64,000 nucleotides of DNA, from positions 1,178,001 to 1,242,000 of the forward strand of contig WJXW01000013.1 of NCBI GenBank assembly GCA_015832175.1, given 5' to 3'. The notes below the pieces were generated by a model. The model did no database searches, was not told the DNA's origin, and saw only the letters and a program-made list of their open reading frames with translations. This document shows positions 60,897 through 64,000 of this stretch, one piece after another (positions within the stretch are counted from its first letter, which is position 1; the number at the start of each line of letters is the position of its first letter). Made by a program: the position numbers and the translations under genes. The DNA is from Paraphaeosphaeria minitans (taxonomy: Eukaryota > Ascomycota > Dothideomycetes > Pleosporales > Didymosphaeriaceae).

Positions 60897-61742
60897 TCAC
60901 CCCTGCTGCGGCGATACTTTCTCAACGCCGATGATCTGAGCCAGCCTAGCAATACTAGTGTGGTCGACCGTGTTTTGCATCCGATACATGTACTCGCACT
61001 TCCCGTCTACATGGCCATTAATCTCACATAGATTCCACACACACGCACCGAAAGCTAAATTTACCAGCGCCCACGACTACCTCCCCACCATTCAAACTCT
61101 TCGGTCCGATGTATGCCGTGTGCTGCAAATTTCCCAGCGCTCCTTTGATCTCGCCCACAATTCGGCCCACTCTACCCCCGGTATCTGGCATGTAATCGCG
61201 TTTCACTGTGCCCTCCTTGAGTCCGGATTTAAACTTCAGCATGGCATGGAGTCGGCATGTGGGGTCCGTGTAGACGGGATAGGCCGACGAGGTTGTGCCT
61301 AAAGTTCGGGTGCAGGTCATTAATGTGTGCTTAAAGGAACTTGCGGTCACGTACGGGCATAAGTGTCGATGGGTTGGTGGGAGCCGTTGCTGATGATAAG
61401 GACTGTGTGTGGTTAGAAACGATTGAATTGGGATGCCGTTCCGATGTACTCTGGGTGGTGGGAGACAGCCTGGAAGGTGGTATTGACTCGCTGATAGCGT
61501 GGACATAAGCTTGACAGTTGAGGCACCCTTGTTTGTAATTCACGTGGTCGCCGTGGTCGCCAGATACGTTGGAGCTGCGCACAGGAATGCCGCGTGAAAA
61601 CCAAGACGCTTCGCTTGCCTTTAATCAAGTCGCCAAGTGCATGCATTGTCCCCTCGCGGTCGTAAACGTTAGTGCTGAGTGCTTCCTGGAGCTCGTGCAT
61701 AGTGCTGACTGCACAGGCGTTTGTTGTCTCGGAGGAGCCCAT
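60897..61742 (-). CDS. AhpC/TSA PRX-like thioredoxin-fold protein (AAED1/PRXL2 type)
   Basis: It is a probable redox protein of the peroxiredoxin-like 2 group. Five exons, 61583-61742, 61450-61527, 61355-61402, 61065-61298 and 60897-61006, give 209 aa in correct phase, with introns of 47-58 bp. The thioredoxin-fold active site is WCLNCQAYV (CxxC). The strand ILIISNGSHQPIDTY and the conserved block YPVYTDPTCRLH...KFKSGLKEG...DYMPDTGGRVGRI...IKGALGN follow. No frame longer than about 160 codons exists, so an ORF scan alone would miss this gene. The substrate and reductant are unknown. Confidence 0.87.
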
Positions 61743-62017
61743 ATTTAGTGGTGATTTCTTCGAGACAGTAGTTATCCGGAATTATCTTGGTGTTCAAAAT
61801 TGGCCAAGTGGCAGTCGCGCCTCCCTTTCCAAATGTTCGAGTTAAGGACGAAGCATCTTGAAGAGGACGAACGTCCCGTACGGTATCACGGCCTCGCCGC
61901 TTCTTGCGCGGTAGCGTACTTAATTTGCCTAGTTAAAGGTTCCCAACAGTGATGAGCATAGCTCGCCAGCTAGGTCTTCTCTTAGCGCCAGTTTTATTTT
62001 TGTTATTGTAATGCTAG
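61743..62017. other. Promoter of the PRX-like gene and island edge
   Basis: Normal composition gives way to TA-rich sequence from about 61980. No gene was seen. Confidence 0.5.
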
Positions 62018-62058
62018 GTTATTGCTCATGATGAACGACGAACGAAGTGAGGAGTAAA
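62018..62058 (-). repeat. Border repeat core, inverted relative to the left edge
   Basis: The reverse complement reads TTACTCCTCACTTCGTTCG then TTCATCATGAGCAATAA, matching the cores at about 28507-28545 and 28617-28655. It abuts a truncated family-A LTR that starts at 62061. Confidence 0.65.
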
Positions 62059-62060
62059 GA

Positions 62061-62256
62061 TGTAACGGGTAGATCACGATATTGTTATGGTATTGTGGCA
62101 TCTGGCGCTAAGGCCCTATAAGGGGCCTGTGCGCTAAGCATGCTAGCTATACAAAACCTACACTACGCCCTAGCTTTACAGAAGTTGAATATTATTCTAC
62201 TTAATACTGTTAAGTAACCCTTTTACTATCCTTTCTAGTGTGAAGTAAATACTATT
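62061..62256 (+). mobile_element. Truncated family-A Gypsy LTR
   Basis: It starts TGTAACGGGTAGATCACG and parallels the LTRs at 5855 and 12163 up to about GAAGTAAATACTATT. It then changes to unrelated sequence, so the LTR 3' end is missing. It is less RIP-altered near its start than the other copies. Confidence 0.75.
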
Positions 62257-62446
62257 ATAATAGACTAGATACTTAATAAGCCAAATTGCCGAAAATAATA
62301 CTTTTATAAATTTATAAGGAGTAGAAGTTAAGCTTCTACCACTAAACTTCGATGTCTAAGGCTAGAAGGTTAGATCTAAGATACCTAATAGGCCTAAGGT
62401 TAATATATATAAATTAAAAATATTTACTAGGGCGTAGCCTATAATA
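62257..62446 (+). repeat. Direct repeat copy 1 (about 190 bp)
   Basis: It starts ATAATAGACT and ends GGCGTAGCCTATAATA. It is paired with 62581-62776. The two enclose about 134 bp of AT-rich sequence, so they could be the LTRs of a very short element or a local duplication. Confidence 0.6.
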
Positions 62447-62580
62447 TACTTTTCTAGACTTAGTTAGATGGCGTCTAACTTAGTAGAAGTTAAATAATTA
62501 GGCTAAGTACTATTATTAACCTCTTATTACTATTAGTAGGTCTACTAGGCGTCTAGTTTATAATTTCTATCTAGGTAACT

Positions 62581-62776
62581 ATAATAGACTTAATACTTAA
62601 TACTTAATAAGCCAAAGTTCTAAAAATAACACTTTTATAAATTTATAAGGAGTAGAAGTTAAGCTTCTACTATTAAACTTATATATCTAGGATTGGAATA
62701 TTAGGTCCGAAGGACCTAATAGGCCTAAGGTTAAAGCCTATAGAACAAGGATATCTACTAGGCGTAGCCTATAATA
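62581..62776 (+). repeat. Direct repeat copy 2 (about 196 bp)
   Basis: It is similar throughout to 62257-62446, including the shared block TTATAAGGAGTAGAAGTTAAG. Its inner part carries a small palindrome, TTAGGTCCGAAGGACCTAA. Confidence 0.6.
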
Positions 62777-64000
62777 ATAAGTAGGTAGAGCATAGGTATT
62801 ACGCGGATAATTAGAACTCCTCTTTAGAAGTTAGCCTATAGGCCTTAGGTAAATACCCTTACTAGGCTATAGTGGCCTATAATAATATGCGTTTTTATTA
62901 TATTTTATGTACTTCCTCCTTACTTTACACATTTTTTATATAGGTAGAGCTTTTTTTTAAAGATTTAAACTAGGTTTTTAAAGTCTAACTTTAGTCTCTA
63001 AATATTCTAAAACTTATTATAGCCTTTTCAGTAGAGTAAGTATTATTTCTATCCTTTCTTTATTTACTTATCTAGGATTTTCTCTACTTTCTAGACTTCT
63101 CCTCCTTTAGGTATAACGTCTAGTAGTGAGGTATTAGTGCCCTCTACTTCTAGTCTTAGTTTCTATCGCTCTAGGAGTGAGATATAGAACACGTTATAGA
63201 TATACTAACTAAGTAGGAGGAGTAGGTAGTATGCCTACGATCCTACTATATTCTACACTTAAAAGGGTCTAATAAATTTCCCTTAGAGCTTCTTACTAGG
63301 TTATTAAGGCATCTATATATTCTTTATACTAAGAAGAATAAGATTACCTCTCTAGAATAACTTCTACTTATACTTCTTATTATAGTATTAGCTTTAATAC
63401 TCTTACGCTAACTTTAAGTGCTCTATAAGTTATACTCTTACACTATATATACGCTTTACTCTACTAACTATATCTAGTATCTTCCCCTCTTACCTACTAT
63501 CTGTAGGAGGCGTAGCAGGAATAGGATGTTTACTATATATAGTGTAGAAGAGAGTTATTTTTATTAAATTATAAATTAAGTTATTATATATAAATTAAGC
63601 TATAGGGAGTAGCTTAACCTAGTTTCCTTAGAAGGTAGTAATGAATATATATAGGTACTACTCTAGCGTCTAATTCTAGCGTTTTATTTACCTATCTATT
63701 TAGAAATAGAAGGCAGTGCTAACCCTACACTTTATCTATAGTTAGTAGTATATTTCTGCCTAAAATATAGGGGTAAAGATAGAGACTTTATTAAATATAA
63801 TACCTTTCTAGAAACTAAACTTTAAAATAACCTGTTAAAAGTAGGCCTTAGCAAATTACTTTACATCCTATAACTTCTATATAAGAATATAAATTACTAT
63901 CTTAGAAACGCGACATATAATTACTAAAATTATATTAAAAGCGTAGCTTCCTTAGTCCTTTACTAGTAAAGCCCTAGTTATAAAGTCTAGTAAGACTTTC
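62777..64000 (-). mobile_element. Family-A Gypsy pol fragment (integrase to chromodomain), cut by window edge
   Basis: The reverse complement parallels family A from about 9786 (integrase core start, GAAAGTCTTACTAGACTTTA at the window end) to about 11035, beyond the chromodomain. It is in opposite orientation to the LTR fragment at 62061, so the two do not belong to one intact insertion. It is strongly RIP-degraded. Confidence 0.8.

Noticed and set aside
28445..62058. Gene island as a Starship-type giant mobile element bounded by inverted repeats
   Set aside because: No tyrosine-recombinase captain or typical cargo is present, housekeeping genes fill most of the block, and the repeats are short and multi-copy at one end.

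Overview
The window looks like a filamentous ascomycete (Pezizomycotina; Dothideomycetes would fit, but this is inference). It is sharply bipartite. About 1-28,440 and 62,061-64,000 are AT-rich, TA-saturated and gene-free. About 28,700-61,900 is a balanced-composition gene island with GT-AG introns of mostly 45-60 bp. The AT-rich DNA is made of LTR retrotransposons ruined in the manner of repeat-induced point mutation (RIP): in every recognisable domain the stops are TAA/TAG where Gln would be expected, and conserved Cys, His and Asp codons have changed by transitions.

Left AT-rich block: a Ty3/Gypsy element cut by the window edge (1-4094, minus) sits in a Ty1/Copia 5' half (4095-5693, minus). 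A complete Gypsy element, family A, follows (5855-12358, plus). Next come an 84-bp-LTR miniature element (12475-12880) and a Copia remnant (13752 to about 28170). That remnant was split twice: by Gypsy C (13912-21109, minus, target duplication ACGTT) and by Gypsy B (21238-27943, plus, target duplication GCCTA). All three complete Gypsy elements have a decayed reading frame antisense to pol, between the end of pol and the 3' LTR.

Gene island, in order: ATG2 (minus); an ADGF/ADA2-type adenosine deaminase, NPR2 and a TPR/F-box/LRR protein (plus); a seven-span membrane protein and a C2H2 transcription factor (minus); an SDR (plus); an amidase and a zinc alcohol dehydrogenase (minus); a polysaccharide-deacetylase-fold hydrolase and an AAAP amino-acid permease (plus); a 2OG-Fe(II) oxygenase (minus); FRG1 (plus); and a PRX-like AhpC/TSA protein (minus). 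The first and last groups look like housekeeping genes.

The run from the C2H2 factor to the deacetylase-fold hydrolase (46021-55644) looks like a catabolic gene cluster: regulator, SDR, amidase, alcohol dehydrogenase and an imidase-like hydrolase, with a permease next door. Its classes overlap the Aspergillus nidulans nicotinate (hxn) regulon: HxnR, HxnW, HxnN and HxnM. Three intergenic regions of this run, and none of the other intergenic regions I read, carry repeated CTCCAA/TTGGAG hexamers, often paired 10-14 bp apart. The two zinc fingers of the cluster's own regulator would plausibly prefer such a site. This is the best candidate for an undescribed system here.

A short repeat (core CTCCTCACTTCGTT...ATGAGCAATAA) lies at both edges of the island in inverted orientation. 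Exon coordinates were worked out by hand from reading frame and splice signals; all multi-exon models given are phase-consistent. No tRNA, rRNA or CRISPR was seen.
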